NCBI GenBank assembly: GCA_031422195.1
Contig: JANOPZ010000039.1
Coordinates: 1 to 22,153 of the forward strand
Length of the DNA stretch: 22,153 nucleotides
From: JALOTE01 sp031422195
GTDB taxonomy: Bacteria > Pseudomonadota > Alphaproteobacteria > Rhizobiales > Rhizobiaceae
Direction of reading: 5' to 3'
Every line of letters begins with the position of its first letter. Position 1 is the first letter of the stretch. Shown here piece by piece: positions 1 through 6,829 of this stretch. The notes beneath the pieces are model-generated. The model ran no database searches. It was not told the DNA's origin and worked only from the letters and a program-made list of their open reading frames with translations. The translations under genes and the position numbers were made by a program.

Positions 1-693
1 GGCTCCGTGTTTGAACGCTCGATGACCGTTGGGGGAGCGCCGGAAAACACCGGGTTCGACCGCTACTTCTTCAACTCGATTTTCATCTCTTCGGTGTCTG
101 TACTTCTGGCGCTGGTGATTGGCACGCTGGCAGCTTTTGGGTTTTCCCGCTTTCCGCTGGCAGGCAATGATACCTATCTCTTTATCATCCTGACAACGCG
201 CATGTTGCCCGCGATTGTTGTGATCATCCCGGTCATACTGATGTTTAGAGCGGGGGGCCTTTCAGGGTCTTATATCGGGATCATCCTACTTTACACGGCT
301 TTCAACCTCGCTTTCACGATCTGGATGATGAAGAGCTTTTTTGATGAGTTATCGCTGGATGTCGAAGATGCGGCCCGCATCGACGGCTCGTCCGGCATCA
401 AGGTGTTCTTCAAAATCAGCCTGCCACAGGTGGTGGCTGGCCTTGCGGCCACATTCGTCTTTGGCTTGATTCTGACCTGGAATGAGTTCCTCTTTGCGCT
501 TCTTTTGTCAGGCAGTGATACGCGGACTGTGCCGGTGGCAATGAACCAAGCCGTTTCTTCCGGCGGGCGCGGCACCGACTGGACGCTGCTTGCGGCTATT
601 GAAACACTTTTCTTGATACCTGTTTTCCTTGTTACGTTCTTCTTGCAGGACCATTTGCTGCGCGGCGTAACCTTTGGCACCGTGAAACGCTGA
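1..693 (+). CDS. Carbohydrate ABC transporter permease, MalG type (5' partial)
   Basis: Inner-membrane permease of a binding-protein-dependent sugar importer. The frame is open from base 1, so the true start lies upstream; a GTG at 7 is in frame but is not needed as a start. About five hydrophobic segments are visible. A cytoplasmic EAA-type loop near residues 119-140 of the visible protein (VEDAARIDGSSG followed by ISLP) is the site where such permeases dock on the ATPase. The C-terminus ends in basic residues (TVKR), as in MalG relatives. The stop lies one base before the ATG of the ATPase gene, which suggests translational coupling within one operon. The partner MalF-type permease and the binding protein are presumably upstream, outside the window. 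The substrate cannot be read from the sequence; the downstream kinase and mutarotase point to a monosaccharide. Confidence 0.93.
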   Translation, partial: GSVFERSMTVGGAPENTGFDRYFFNSIFISSVSVLLALVIGTLAAFGFSRFPLAGNDTYLFIILTTRMLPAIVVIIPVILMFRAGGLSGSYIGIILLYTAFNLAFTIWMMKSFFDELSLDVEDAARIDGSSGIKVFFKISLPQVVAGLAATFVFGLILTWNEFLFALLLSGSDTRTVPVAMNQAVSSGGRGTDWTLLAAIETLFLIPVFLVTFFLQDHLLRGVTFGTVKR

Positions 694-694
694 C

Positions 695-1783
695 ATGTCG
701 ACGATCGAAATCAAAAAAGTAACCAAACGGTTTGGCGATTTTGTCGCCGTCCGCGATGCCGATCTGTCGGTTGGCGCAGGCGAGGTATTGTGCCTTCTTG
801 GCCCCTCTGGCTGCGGCAAGACGACGACCCTGCGCATGATCGCCGGGCTAGAGCGCGCGACTTCCGGCGACGTTATGATTGCTGGACAGCGCATGAACGA
901 GTTGCCGCCCGAAAAGCGCGATATCGCGTTGGTATTCCAGTTCTATGCGCTTTATCCGGCGCTGACCGTGGGGCAGAATATTGCAATGCCATTGCATTAT
1001 GAGCGCCTTTCCAAGGCGGAGACCGATGCACGGATCCTGAAGGTCGCGGGCATCATGCACTTGACCGAGGTGTTGAACCGCATGCCCGGCCAGATTTCCG
1101 AGGGCGAAAAACAGCGTCTGGCCGTTGCCCGCGCAATTGTGCGCGATCCGAACTGCTTTCTATTTGACGAACCCTTGTCGCGCCTCGATGTCGAGTTGCG
1201 CCATTCGATGCGCGGCCAGATCAAAGAGGTTCTGCAAGGCCTCTCGAAAGCCACCGTAATTGTCACCCATGACCAGCTTGAAGCCCTTACGATGGCCGAC
1301 CGGATTGCCATCATGCGCGACGGCCAGATTGAACAGGTCGGAAGCCCGCATGATGTCTTTGCCAAACCCGCCAACGTTTTTGTGGCCAGTTTTATCGGCA
1401 CACCTCAGATGAACCTGATGGATGCCGATCTTATTGGTGTCGAAGGACAGCAGGCGACTTTGAACCTAAGCGGAACCAAGCTTGTGGTGCAGGCTGATGC
1501 GGCGGTCGCCGGGCTGAAACCTTCGCAGATAAAACTGGGCGTGCGACCTCGCGCCTTTGCACCCGTGCAAGACGCTGGCATGGGAACGATCAGTTCAGTT
1601 GCCGAACTGATTGAGCCGATGGGCGCCGAGACGCTGATCCATGCCCGAACGGCCGCCGGCGGTGACATCCGGGTTGTCGTGCCACGCGACCGCAGGGTCA
1701 AGGTCGGCGAGTTGTTGCACCTAATGCCGGAGGCAGGCCAGGTTCACTTTTTTGCCGAAGATGGAAAGGCGGTGCGCGCATGA
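695..1783 (+). CDS. Sugar ABC transporter ATP-binding protein, MalK/UgpC type
   Basis: Cytoplasmic ATPase that powers the MalG-type importer encoded just upstream. The 362 residues match the usual MalK/UgpC length. An N-terminal nucleotide-binding domain carries Walker A (GPSGCGKT, residues 36-43), Q-loop Q82, Walker B (CFLFDEP, 154-160), D-loop SRLD and switch H192. A C-terminal region of about 120 residues fits the TOBE/OB regulatory domain. The signature motif is unusual: residues 134-140 read ISEGEKQ where LSGGQQQ is typical. Gly137, equivalent to the second Gly of LSGGQ, is kept, but the first is replaced by Glu. The other catalytic motifs are intact, so an active enzyme is likely. The gene starts one base after the permease stop and overlaps the next gene by 4 bp (ATGA at 1780-1783). 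Confidence 0.93.
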   Translation: MSTIEIKKVTKRFGDFVAVRDADLSVGAGEVLCLLGPSGCGKTTTLRMIAGLERATSGDVMIAGQRMNELPPEKRDIALVFQFYALYPALTVGQNIAMPLHYERLSKAETDARILKVAGIMHLTEVLNRMPGQISEGEKQRLAVARAIVRDPNCFLFDEPLSRLDVELRHSMRGQIKEVLQGLSKATVIVTHDQLEALTMADRIAIMRDGQIEQVGSPHDVFAKPANVFVASFIGTPQMNLMDADLIGVEGQQATLNLSGTKLVVQADAAVAGLKPSQIKLGVRPRAFAPVQDAGMGTISSVAELIEPMGAETLIHARTAAGGDIRVVVPRDRRVKVGELLHLMPEAGQVHFFAEDGKAVRA

Positions 1784-2235
1784 GCGACAAGGGACCCCAA
1801 ATCTTGAAAAAAGGCATGACACCAGCCGCCGCATTGCGCCTTGAGTATGCAATCATTGGGCTAGGCATATTTGCCTTGATCCTTATCTTTCAGCCGTTCA
1901 GTATCACCCTTTTTGCTATTGGCAGCGCGCTGGTTGTCGCCGCCGGGCTGATCAACAATCTGTTACCGATGGCACAGCCGGGCGTTGAACTGCGCAGGGT
2001 CCTATGGGCCGCGATGATCGTCGCGATGGTATTCTGCATTGTGCTTGTCGTCGCGATTGCCGCCGCACATTTTTACGGCGTAGCCTTCCTTGCGCCGCCA
2101 AATCCCGACACAACGGCAGGCAAAGTACAATTGGCAACAGCACCCTTTTGGCGCCAACCGCTGGTCTGGGGCATTACGGCTGTGGCAGCCGTGCTTGCCC
2201 TGTTGCTTTCTGTTTTCAACAAAGATGGCAAATGA
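1780..2235 (+). CDS. Unrecognised four-helix inner-membrane protein in a sugar ABC operon
   Basis: I do not recognise the family. The 151-residue protein has a short polar N-terminus (about 20 residues with KK and R). It then has four hydrophobic stretches at roughly residues 23-37, 41-62, 73-97 and 128-146, and a short charged tail (NKDGK). The only sizeable soluble loop is residues 98-127. No cysteine pair, enzyme motif or lipobox is visible. Its ATG overlaps the ATPase stop, and its own stop lies inside the repeated start region of the kinase gene, so it appears translationally coupled on both sides. This is strong evidence for a real gene and for co-expression with the importer. It could be an accessory subunit of the transporter or an unrelated membrane protein. 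I infer no function beyond that. Confidence 0.8.
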   Translation: MSDKGPQILKKGMTPAAALRLEYAIIGLGIFALILIFQPFSITLFAIGSALVVAAGLINNLLPMAQPGVELRRVLWAAMIVAMVFCIVLVVAIAAAHFYGVAFLAPPNPDTTAGKVQLATAPFWRQPLVWGITAVAAVLALLLSVFNKDGK

Positions 2236-2266
2236 AAAGATGGCAAACGAAAAGATGGCAAACGAC
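2222..2266 (+). repeat. 15-bp tandem repeat, three copies, over the kinase start
   Basis: Three consecutive 15-bp units (2222-2236, 2237-2251, 2252-2266) follow AAGATGGCAAAYGAM; the units differ only at the T/C in GCAAAY and at the last base. Each unit contains an ATG in the kinase frame (2225, 2240, 2255), giving the peptide MANEK-MANEK-MAND. The first unit also contains the TGA stop of the preceding membrane-protein gene. Confidence 0.95.
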
Positions 2267-3217
2267 ACGCGCCACGATGTTTCTGTCATTGGTCTTTATA
2301 TCCTTGACGTGCTGGGCTGGCCCGTCACCCGCATCCCCGACCGCGGCAATGTAGACTTTATCGAAGAAATCCGCCTAACGGTTGCGGGCACGGCGGGTGG
2401 AACCGTGGTCGATACTGCGAAATTGGGCCTGCGAAGTTTGGCTGTCGGCGCTGTGGGTGATGATGAAAAGGCTGACTGGGTGCTGATGACCCTTGAAAAG
2501 CATGGCATCGACATTTCGTGCATGCAGCGGCTCTCCGGCGTGCCGACCTCGGCCAGTATTTTGAACGTGCGGCCGAACGGCGATCGCCCTGCGCTGCATA
2601 TGCGCGGCGCGTCTGACCACTTTGACGTGCCGCCTGCGATGTATGACGCGGTCTTCAATGCTGCAATCGTCCATCTCGGTGGCACCGGCCTGTTGCGGAA
2701 GCTAGACGGCCCGGCCTCGGTGACGCTTTTGCGCGAAGCCAAAGCGCGCGGGTGCATCGTGACCTTCGACCTGATCGCGGCGAACGCCGAGACGGCTGCT
2801 ATCGTCAAGCCGCTCCTGCCCTATATCGACTATTTCATGCCTTCGATCGAAGAGGCGCGCGATATGGCTGGCCTGTTGACAGCCGAGGATTGCGCAAGTT
2901 TCTACCTCGACCAAGGCGCCAAGGCTTGTGTCTTCACCTTGGGGGCTGAAGGGGCCTATTATGCCCATAGTGATGGTACCCGTCTGGCATCGCCCGCCTA
3001 TGACATTCGCGTCGTGGATACGACCGGCTGCGGCGATGCCTTCGATGCGGGCTTTATTGCTGCACTTCATCACCGGATGGATCTTGAAACGTCCTTGCGC
3101 TTTGCGCAGGCGTCTGCAGGGCTGGTTGCCTCAGGGCTCGGTTCGGATGCAGGGATTGTGTCGTTTGCTGGCACAATGGAAGCAATGCGCACTTGGAAGA
3201 TCAAATCCGGTCGATAG
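2225..3217 (+). CDS. PfkB/ribokinase-family sugar kinase
   Basis: Cytoplasmic ATP-dependent kinase that would phosphorylate the sugar brought in by the upstream ABC system. From the first ATG it has 330 residues, the normal family size. An N-terminal Gly-rich PfkB signature is seen near residues 54-60 (AGTAGGT), followed by AKLGLRSLAVGAVGDD. The C-terminal PfkB signature DTTGCGDAFDAG starts at residue 265, with catalytic base Asp271; the usual DTTGAGD Ala is Cys here. Three equally plausible ATG codons (2225, 2240, 2255) come from a 15-bp tandem repeat. None has a strong Shine-Dalgarno, and the A-rich AAAG before each ATG is the nearest candidate, so the start is chosen by position only. The gene overlaps the previous stop and is followed after 24 bp by a mutarotase gene. 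The substrate is unknown. Confidence 0.92.
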   Translation: MANEKMANEKMANDTRHDVSVIGLYILDVLGWPVTRIPDRGNVDFIEEIRLTVAGTAGGTVVDTAKLGLRSLAVGAVGDDEKADWVLMTLEKHGIDISCMQRLSGVPTSASILNVRPNGDRPALHMRGASDHFDVPPAMYDAVFNAAIVHLGGTGLLRKLDGPASVTLLREAKARGCIVTFDLIAANAETAAIVKPLLPYIDYFMPSIEEARDMAGLLTAEDCASFYLDQGAKACVFTLGAEGAYYAHSDGTRLASPAYDIRVVDTTGCGDAFDAGFIAALHHRMDLETSLRFAQASAGLVASGLGSDAGIVSFAGTMEAMRTWKIKSGR

Positions 3218-3241
3218 CCACCAAGGCAAAGGAGTAGGGCG

Positions 3242-3571
3242 ATGGAACGCATGGGACAGGTGATCCGGCTGCAGCCGAAGGTGATCGCGGAATATAAGCG
3301 CATCCATGCCGCTGTCTGGCCCGAGGTGTTGGCAGCTATTGCAGACAGCAATATCCGCAACTACACGATTTTCCTGAAGGAACCCGAAAACTTGCTCTTT
3401 GCTTACTGGGAATATCACGGCAACGATTTTGCTGCCGATCTTGCCAAGATGGCTCTCATCCCCCGAATGCGCGACTGGTGGGTGATCACCGAGCCAATGC
3501 AGATCCCCTTAGAGACCCGCAATCCCGGTGAATGGTGGGCGCGGATGGAAGATGTGTTCCACACTGGCTAA
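3242..3571 (+). CDS. L-rhamnose mutarotase family protein (RhaM/RhaU-like)
   Basis: Small cytoplasmic ferredoxin-fold enzyme that interconverts alpha and beta anomers of a (deoxy)sugar so that the next enzyme receives the right one. The 109 residues match the family length of about 105. Key family positions are conserved: Tyr18 and His22 in EYKRIH, Trp26, the segment NYTIFLKEPENLLFAYWEY, and Trp79-Trp80 in MRDWW. In the E. coli protein Tyr18 and His22 are the active-site residues (family knowledge). A clear ribosome-binding site (AGGAG, about 8 bp before ATG) precedes the start. It is the last gene of the + strand operon and probably serves the same sugar as the ABC system and PfkB kinase. 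Rhamnose itself is not proven; fucose or a related sugar is possible. Confidence 0.92.
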   Translation: MERMGQVIRLQPKVIAEYKRIHAAVWPEVLAAIADSNIRNYTIFLKEPENLLFAYWEYHGNDFAADLAKMALIPRMRDWWVITEPMQIPLETRNPGEWWARMEDVFHTG

Positions 3572-3585
3572 CGCAGGCGTTAGCC
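3566..3585. terminator. Perfect palindrome at convergent gene ends
   Basis: GGCTAACGC (3566-3574) pairs with GCGTTAGCC (3577-3585). The left arm contains the TAA stop of the mutarotase gene and the right arm contains the stop of the minus-strand epimerase remnant. A stem-loop with its centre between the two stops suits a bidirectional terminator or mRNA-stabilising hairpin. No clear T-run follows on either strand, so an intrinsic terminator is uncertain. Confidence 0.5.
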
Positions 3586-3777
3586 GGTCTTGGCCCAGCC
3601 GTCTCTTATATTGCGCTGGCCCAACACGTGCAGCGCATTGTAAGTCAATTGTAACGGCACATGCCGCTTTGCAGGTGTGCCGCGGTTATTCTCTGAGATA
3701 TAGATATGCACCCTATGCGGGTGATCTACTTCCGTCACATGAGGCGTCCAGAGCAGTGGGTTAAAGCCGAGTTTCAT
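3580..3777 (-). pseudogene. Remnant of a TIM-barrel sugar epimerase/isomerase (internal deletion)
   Basis: A 65-codon frame that joins the two ends of a xylose-isomerase-like sugar phosphate isomerase/epimerase (D-tagatose 3-epimerase type). Residues 1-16 read MKLGFNPLLWTPHVTE, a typical N-terminal strand of that family. Residues from about 24 on read VHIYISENNRGTP followed by HVPLQLTYNALHVLG, the usual C-terminal block (HxSENDRGTPGxGHV...FxALxxLG). The roughly 200 residues that normally lie between are absent, so most of the barrel and its metal-binding residues are lost. The last residues (RNIRDGWAKTG) also diverge, which suggests further damage. A good ribosome-binding site (GGGGAGG, rc of 3785-3791) and the shared upstream motif at 3830-3847 survive. 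The match is from memory of the family, not a search. Confidence 0.72.
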
Positions 3778-3829
3778 TAGTTTTGCCTCCCCGCAACAAA
3801 AATAACGTCAAACAGTATCGCCCCCGATA

Positions 3830-3847
3830 TCAACTACTGATATAACA
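3830..3847 (-). promoter_or_regulatory. Putative GntR-regulator operator, copy 1
   Basis: The top strand reads TCAACTACTGATATAACA, sharing the core TACTRATATAACA with the motifs at 9378-9395 and 12037-12054. It lies 53 bp before the start of the epimerase remnant, in the same orientation as the other two copies, and 30 bp before the divergent DJ-1 family gene. Its outer half-site (TCAAC) is the least conserved of the three. Assignment to the GntR regulator at 9526 is inferred. Confidence 0.55.
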
Positions 3848-3876
3848 GTGCAGTTCAATCCTAAGTGGAGAAATCG

Positions 3877-4629
3877 ATGAACATGCCACACAATCCCGCT
3901 TCGGCCACCAACGTCGCCCTTTTGCGCGCGCAGGCCTTTATGTCACCGTCGCTGGTGCCATCGATCTCAACCGAGCTGCTGGCTACCGCCGATGGTGAGT
4001 TGAACCGCGAACTGCATGATTTTTTGTTTAGTCCGCCTTCGAACCCAACGCTTCTAACAGGCAAAAATATCGCCATCTGCTGCACCAATGGCGTGGAAGA
4101 GATTGAGATCCTGGGCGCAAAGAAATGGCTGACCGAACACGGTGCGGTTGTGCATGTGGTGGCACCGCGCCTTGGTGAGACGCACCCGACGCTTGGCCTA
4201 CGCTTTCCGCCACAGACCAAGACCCATGTGCTGGCTGTGCGTTTAATGGAAAATGCAGGCTGGTTGCCGATTGATTGCTACATGGATGCTGCACGTGTCG
4301 CAGATTATGACGCATGCATCTACCCGGGCGGCTGCTGGAACCCCGATGCCTTGCGCGCTGATAAAGACGCGCAACGCTTTGTGGCAGAGATGCTGGCCTC
4401 AGGCAAACCAACCTCTGCCATATGCCATGGCCAATGGGTGATGGTCAGCGCTGGCATCCTGAAGGGGCGCCGTGCGACGGCGGTTTGGAACATTCACCCG
4501 GACCTCGCCAACGCGGGAGCTATCGTGCTGGACGAACCTTGCGTGGTGGACGGCAACCTGATCACGGCTCGCTTCCCCTATGACCTGCCGCGCATGGTCG
4601 CGGCCTTGGTGCAGCAACTGGTAAAGTAG
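3877..4629 (+). CDS. DJ-1/PfpI (class I glutamine amidotransferase-like) protein with N-terminal extension
   Basis: Predicted cytoplasmic protein of 250 residues. The DJ-1/PfpI fold runs from about residue 62 (GKNIAICCTNGVEEIE). Glu74/Glu75 lie where the family has its conserved acid. The nucleophile-elbow Cys183 sits in SAICHGQWVM, followed by GRRATAVWNIHPDL. The family includes proteases, deglycases, chaperones and hydratases, so the reaction cannot be named. Residues 1-60 form a polar extension absent from minimal family members of about 170-190 residues. ATG 3877 is chosen because GGAG (3867-3870) sits 6 bp upstream; an in-frame GTG at 3865 overlaps that site. The gene is divergent from the epimerase remnant, with a putative GntR-family operator between them, so it may belong to the same sugar regulon. 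No transmembrane segment or signal peptide is seen. Confidence 0.88.
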   Translation: MNMPHNPASATNVALLRAQAFMSPSLVPSISTELLATADGELNRELHDFLFSPPSNPTLLTGKNIAICCTNGVEEIEILGAKKWLTEHGAVVHVVAPRLGETHPTLGLRFPPQTKTHVLAVRLMENAGWLPIDCYMDAARVADYDACIYPGGCWNPDALRADKDAQRFVAEMLASGKPTSAICHGQWVMVSAGILKGRRATAVWNIHPDLANAGAIVLDEPCVVDGNLITARFPYDLPRMVAALVQQLVK

Positions 4630-4638
4630 AGAGCCGTC

Positions 4639-4658
4639 GCCGGGTGTTTAGTCCCGGC
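4639..4658 (+). terminator. Weak stem-loop after the DJ-1 family gene
   Basis: GCCGGG (4639-4644) pairs with CCCGGC (4653-4658) around an 8-base loop, 10 bp after the stop codon. Only ATTTG follows, so termination would be weak or Rho-assisted. Confidence 0.4.
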
Positions 4659-4813
4659 ATTTGACCTACGGTGTGCCGTTTGACGGCTTTGCGGGCTCAG
4701 GAGTGGGCGGCAATGCGGACGAAATTGACCTATTGGCTATGGTGTTGATTTGTAATACGTTGCCGGAACGATGGTAGTGCAGCAAGTCTTCACAAAATAA
4801 CCAGCCTGCATGC

Positions 4814-4841
4814 AAAACCCCGCGATTTCGTGTTCGCGGGG
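4814..4841 (-). terminator. Intrinsic terminator of the ribose-type ABC operon
   Basis: The stem CCCCGCGA (4818-4825) pairs with TCGCGGGG (4834-4841) around an 8-base loop. Read on the minus strand it lies about 24 bp after the stop of the binding-protein gene and is followed by TTTT (complement of 4814-4817). The other direction also ends in a T-rich stretch (GTCTTGGTTTT), so it may stop transcription from both sides. Confidence 0.85.
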
Positions 4842-4864
4842 TCTTGGTTTTGCATTCTGACAGA

Positions 4865-5812
4865 TCAGAAAGCAGGTTTGACCGTTTCGACGTTTTCTTT
4901 TGTTACCACGGTTAGCGGAATCGGCAGTCGGGCTGCGACTTTCTTGCCGTCCATGATTTCAGCGATTGTATTGATGGCAAGAATGCCATCTTCGGTCGGG
5001 GACTGTACGATTGTAGAATACATCTCACCGGTACGGATCGATTGAAAGGCGTCAACCTGGCCGTTGATGCCCACTGTGGGCGGCACGGGCATACCGGGTT
5101 TGGCCTCTTTCCAGGCATCGATGAAGCCGCGGGCCATGGTGTCGTCATTGGCATACACACCTTGGATCTGGTCACCAAAGCGAGTGATCAGGTCGCGGCT
5201 GGCGACAAGTGCTTTTTGCTGGTCAAAATCGGCATTAACAGTGTCAAGCACAACAATCTTTGAACCAATCTTGGCCAGTTTTTCTACAAAACCGTTGACC
5301 CGTCCAATAGTGGTGCCGTTGCCAGCTTGCCCAGCGATGATGATGACCGAGCCTTTGCCTTCCAAAGCTGTGTTAAGCGATTCTGCTGCCATCTCGCCTT
5401 CTTGATAAACATCGGGCCCAGTGAAGGAGACGATGAATTCATTTGCTGCCGCATCCATCGGCGAATTTATCAATATCGATGGGATACCTGCCTCTTTGGC
5501 GCGGGCTAATCCCGGGATATAGGCTTGCGGGTCGAGTGGCCACAAAATGATGCCGTTAACGCCGCGAGCGATGCAAGTGTTCATTTGCTCGGTGCCGATC
5601 TGTACATCGAAGTTTTGGCTTAGACGGATAATTTCAATGCCAAGCTCTTTGGCGCGCGTATCGATCGCTTCGTTCGCCGGGGTAACATAGGGATGGGCGT
5701 CAGCCGCAGTCACGTAGCAGACTGTCTTGGCATTTGCCCAGCCGGATGACGTTATGATAGCAACAGTTCCAAGCAGAATTGCGAGTTTGTTGATTGCAAG
5801 TTTGTTGGCCAT
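4865..5812 (-). CDS. Periplasmic sugar-binding protein, ribose type (Peripla_BP_4)
   Basis: Periplasmic receptor of the ribose-type importer encoded by the three genes upstream on the same strand. It has 315 residues. A Sec signal peptide covers about residues 1-28, with a hydrophobic core LLGTVAIITSSGW and a likely cut after ANA. The mature protein shows the two-lobed type I periplasmic-binding fold: CYVTAADAHPYVTPANEA at the start, a GVNGIILWPLDP hinge segment, then GVYANDDTMARGFIDA and VGINGQVDAFQSIRTG. The last two are typical of RbsB relatives. A strong ribosome-binding site (AGGAGG) precedes the ATG. It is the last gene of its operon, 27 bp after the second permease stop and before a strong terminator; the binding protein is often first in such operons. 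Residues 3-12 contain a duplicated NKLAI unit. The ligand is unknown. Confidence 0.93.
   Translation of the reverse strand: MANKLAINKLAILLGTVAIITSSGWANAKTVCYVTAADAHPYVTPANEAIDTRAKELGIEIIRLSQNFDVQIGTEQMNTCIARGVNGIILWPLDPQAYIPGLARAKEAGIPSILINSPMDAAANEFIVSFTGPDVYQEGEMAAESLNTALEGKGSVIIIAGQAGNGTTIGRVNGFVEKLAKIGSKIVVLDTVNADFDQQKALVASRDLITRFGDQIQGVYANDDTMARGFIDAWKEAKPGMPVPPTVGINGQVDAFQSIRTGEMYSTIVQSPTEDGILAINTIAEIMDGKKVAARLPIPLTVVTKENVETVKPAF
5777..5806 (-). repeat. 15-bp tandem duplication in a signal-peptide coding region
   Basis: Two adjacent units, AATTGCGAGTTTGTT (5777-5791) and GATTGCAAGTTTGTT (5792-5806), encode NKLAI twice at residues 3-7 and 8-12 of the binding protein. The units differ at two bases, both synonymous. 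Confidence 0.9.
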
Positions 5813-5839
5813 GGTTTCCTCCTGTTATGGCTTTAGTCG

Positions 5840-6829
5840 TTAGATGGCGGGTGCCCCTTGGTTGCGAGGGCCTTGGTTGCGAGGGCCTTGGTGTCGAGGG
5901 CCTTGGCGGATGGTACGGTCCAGCAAGAGGAGAAGGATCAGGATCGACCCCATAACCACTTGCTGGAAATAGGCAGGGATCGACTGGAACTCCATCGCGG
6001 TGGTTAAGGCAGTGATGGTGAGAACCCCGCCCAAGGTGCCAAGAGCCGATCCTTTTCCACCCTCAATACGGGTTCCGCCGACCACAACTGCTGCGATGAT
6101 AACCACCAGTATTTCAGAACCGAACATGGGAGAACCGGTGTTGGTGGTTAGGCTTTGCAGGGTGCCTGCTAACCCGGCCAGAATGCCGGCAAATATAAAA
6201 GACAGAAACACCGTCCGGTCGGGCGAAATGCCGCTGGCAGTTGCCGCTTCAGGATTGGAGCCAACGGCAAAGAGGTTACGGCCGGCCACCGTCCATACCA
6301 GCCAGACATGCAGACAGAGAATAAGCCCGATAAACAGCATTGATCGGAGCGTGAAGACCTCCATGTAAACCTTTGACATCATGATCGACAGCATGATGTC
6401 AGTCCCCGGCACCGGCTGACTTTCGGTCAACCAATGTGCAATTGCGCGAAAAGCGAGCATTGTTGCAAGCGTGGCCACAAGCGAGTTGATCCGGAAAACA
6501 ACTGTCAGAATTCCGTTGATCGCGCCAAGGGCTGCACCCGCTAGAACGCTAACTGCGGCCGCGGGCCAGACCCCGAGGGTTGGTTGCAGCATGACAGCGA
6601 TGATGCCGCAAAGACCAAAGATTGAACCCACTGAAAGATCGATCTGCCGCGCAATTAGGAGGACCGTCATGCCTATTGCGATTAGGCCGATTGAAGCACC
6701 TCGATCAAGACCAAGAGATAATGTGTTGATCCGGAGAAATCCTGGCACGAGCAAGGTTGCAAAAATCAGTGTCGCCCCGAGGATGATGATGACGCGGAAA
6801 CGTGTGATGGACTGGAAGGACCGCAGCAT
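5840..6829 (-). CDS. Ribose-type ABC transporter permease (RbsC family), second permease
   Basis: Inner-membrane permease of the ribose-type importer. It has 329 residues and about eight to ten hydrophobic segments. The family landmarks are IGLIAIGMTVLLIARQIDLSVGS near residues 48-70 (the IDLSVGS motif is shared by RbsC-type proteins) and VVVGGTRIEGGKGSALGTLGG in the last third. A TGATG junction at the start, with one base shared with the preceding permease stop, indicates translational coupling. The C-terminus is odd: the last 20 residues are a repeated polar QGPRN tail produced by a 15-bp tandem repeat. This extends the protein beyond the usual end (DRTIRQ) into the cytoplasm. With the other permease it likely forms a heterodimeric channel. 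Confidence 0.93.
   Translation of the reverse strand: MLRSFQSITRFRVIIILGATLIFATLLVPGFLRINTLSLGLDRGASIGLIAIGMTVLLIARQIDLSVGSIFGLCGIIAVMLQPTLGVWPAAAVSVLAGAALGAINGILTVVFRINSLVATLATMLAFRAIAHWLTESQPVPGTDIMLSIMMSKVYMEVFTLRSMLFIGLILCLHVWLVWTVAGRNLFAVGSNPEAATASGISPDRTVFLSFIFAGILAGLAGTLQSLTTNTGSPMFGSEILVVIIAAVVVGGTRIEGGKGSALGTLGGVLTITALTTAMEFQSIPAYFQQVVMGSILILLLLLDRTIRQGPRHQGPRNQGPRNQGAPAI
5854..5908 (-). repeat. 15-bp tandem repeat in the permease C-terminus, about 3.7 copies
   Basis: Units 5854-5868, 5869-5883, 5884-5898 and a partial 5899-5908 follow GGCCTTGGTTGCGAG with few mismatches. They encode QGPRH, QGPRN, QGPRN and QGAP-like steps at the end of the permease. The unit length is a multiple of three, so copy-number changes would keep the frame. 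Confidence 0.92.

Noticed and set aside
2004..2354. Open frame overlapping the membrane protein and kinase genes
   Set aside because: It is a shadow of two well-supported genes in other frames and its Arg/Cys-rich translation matches nothing.
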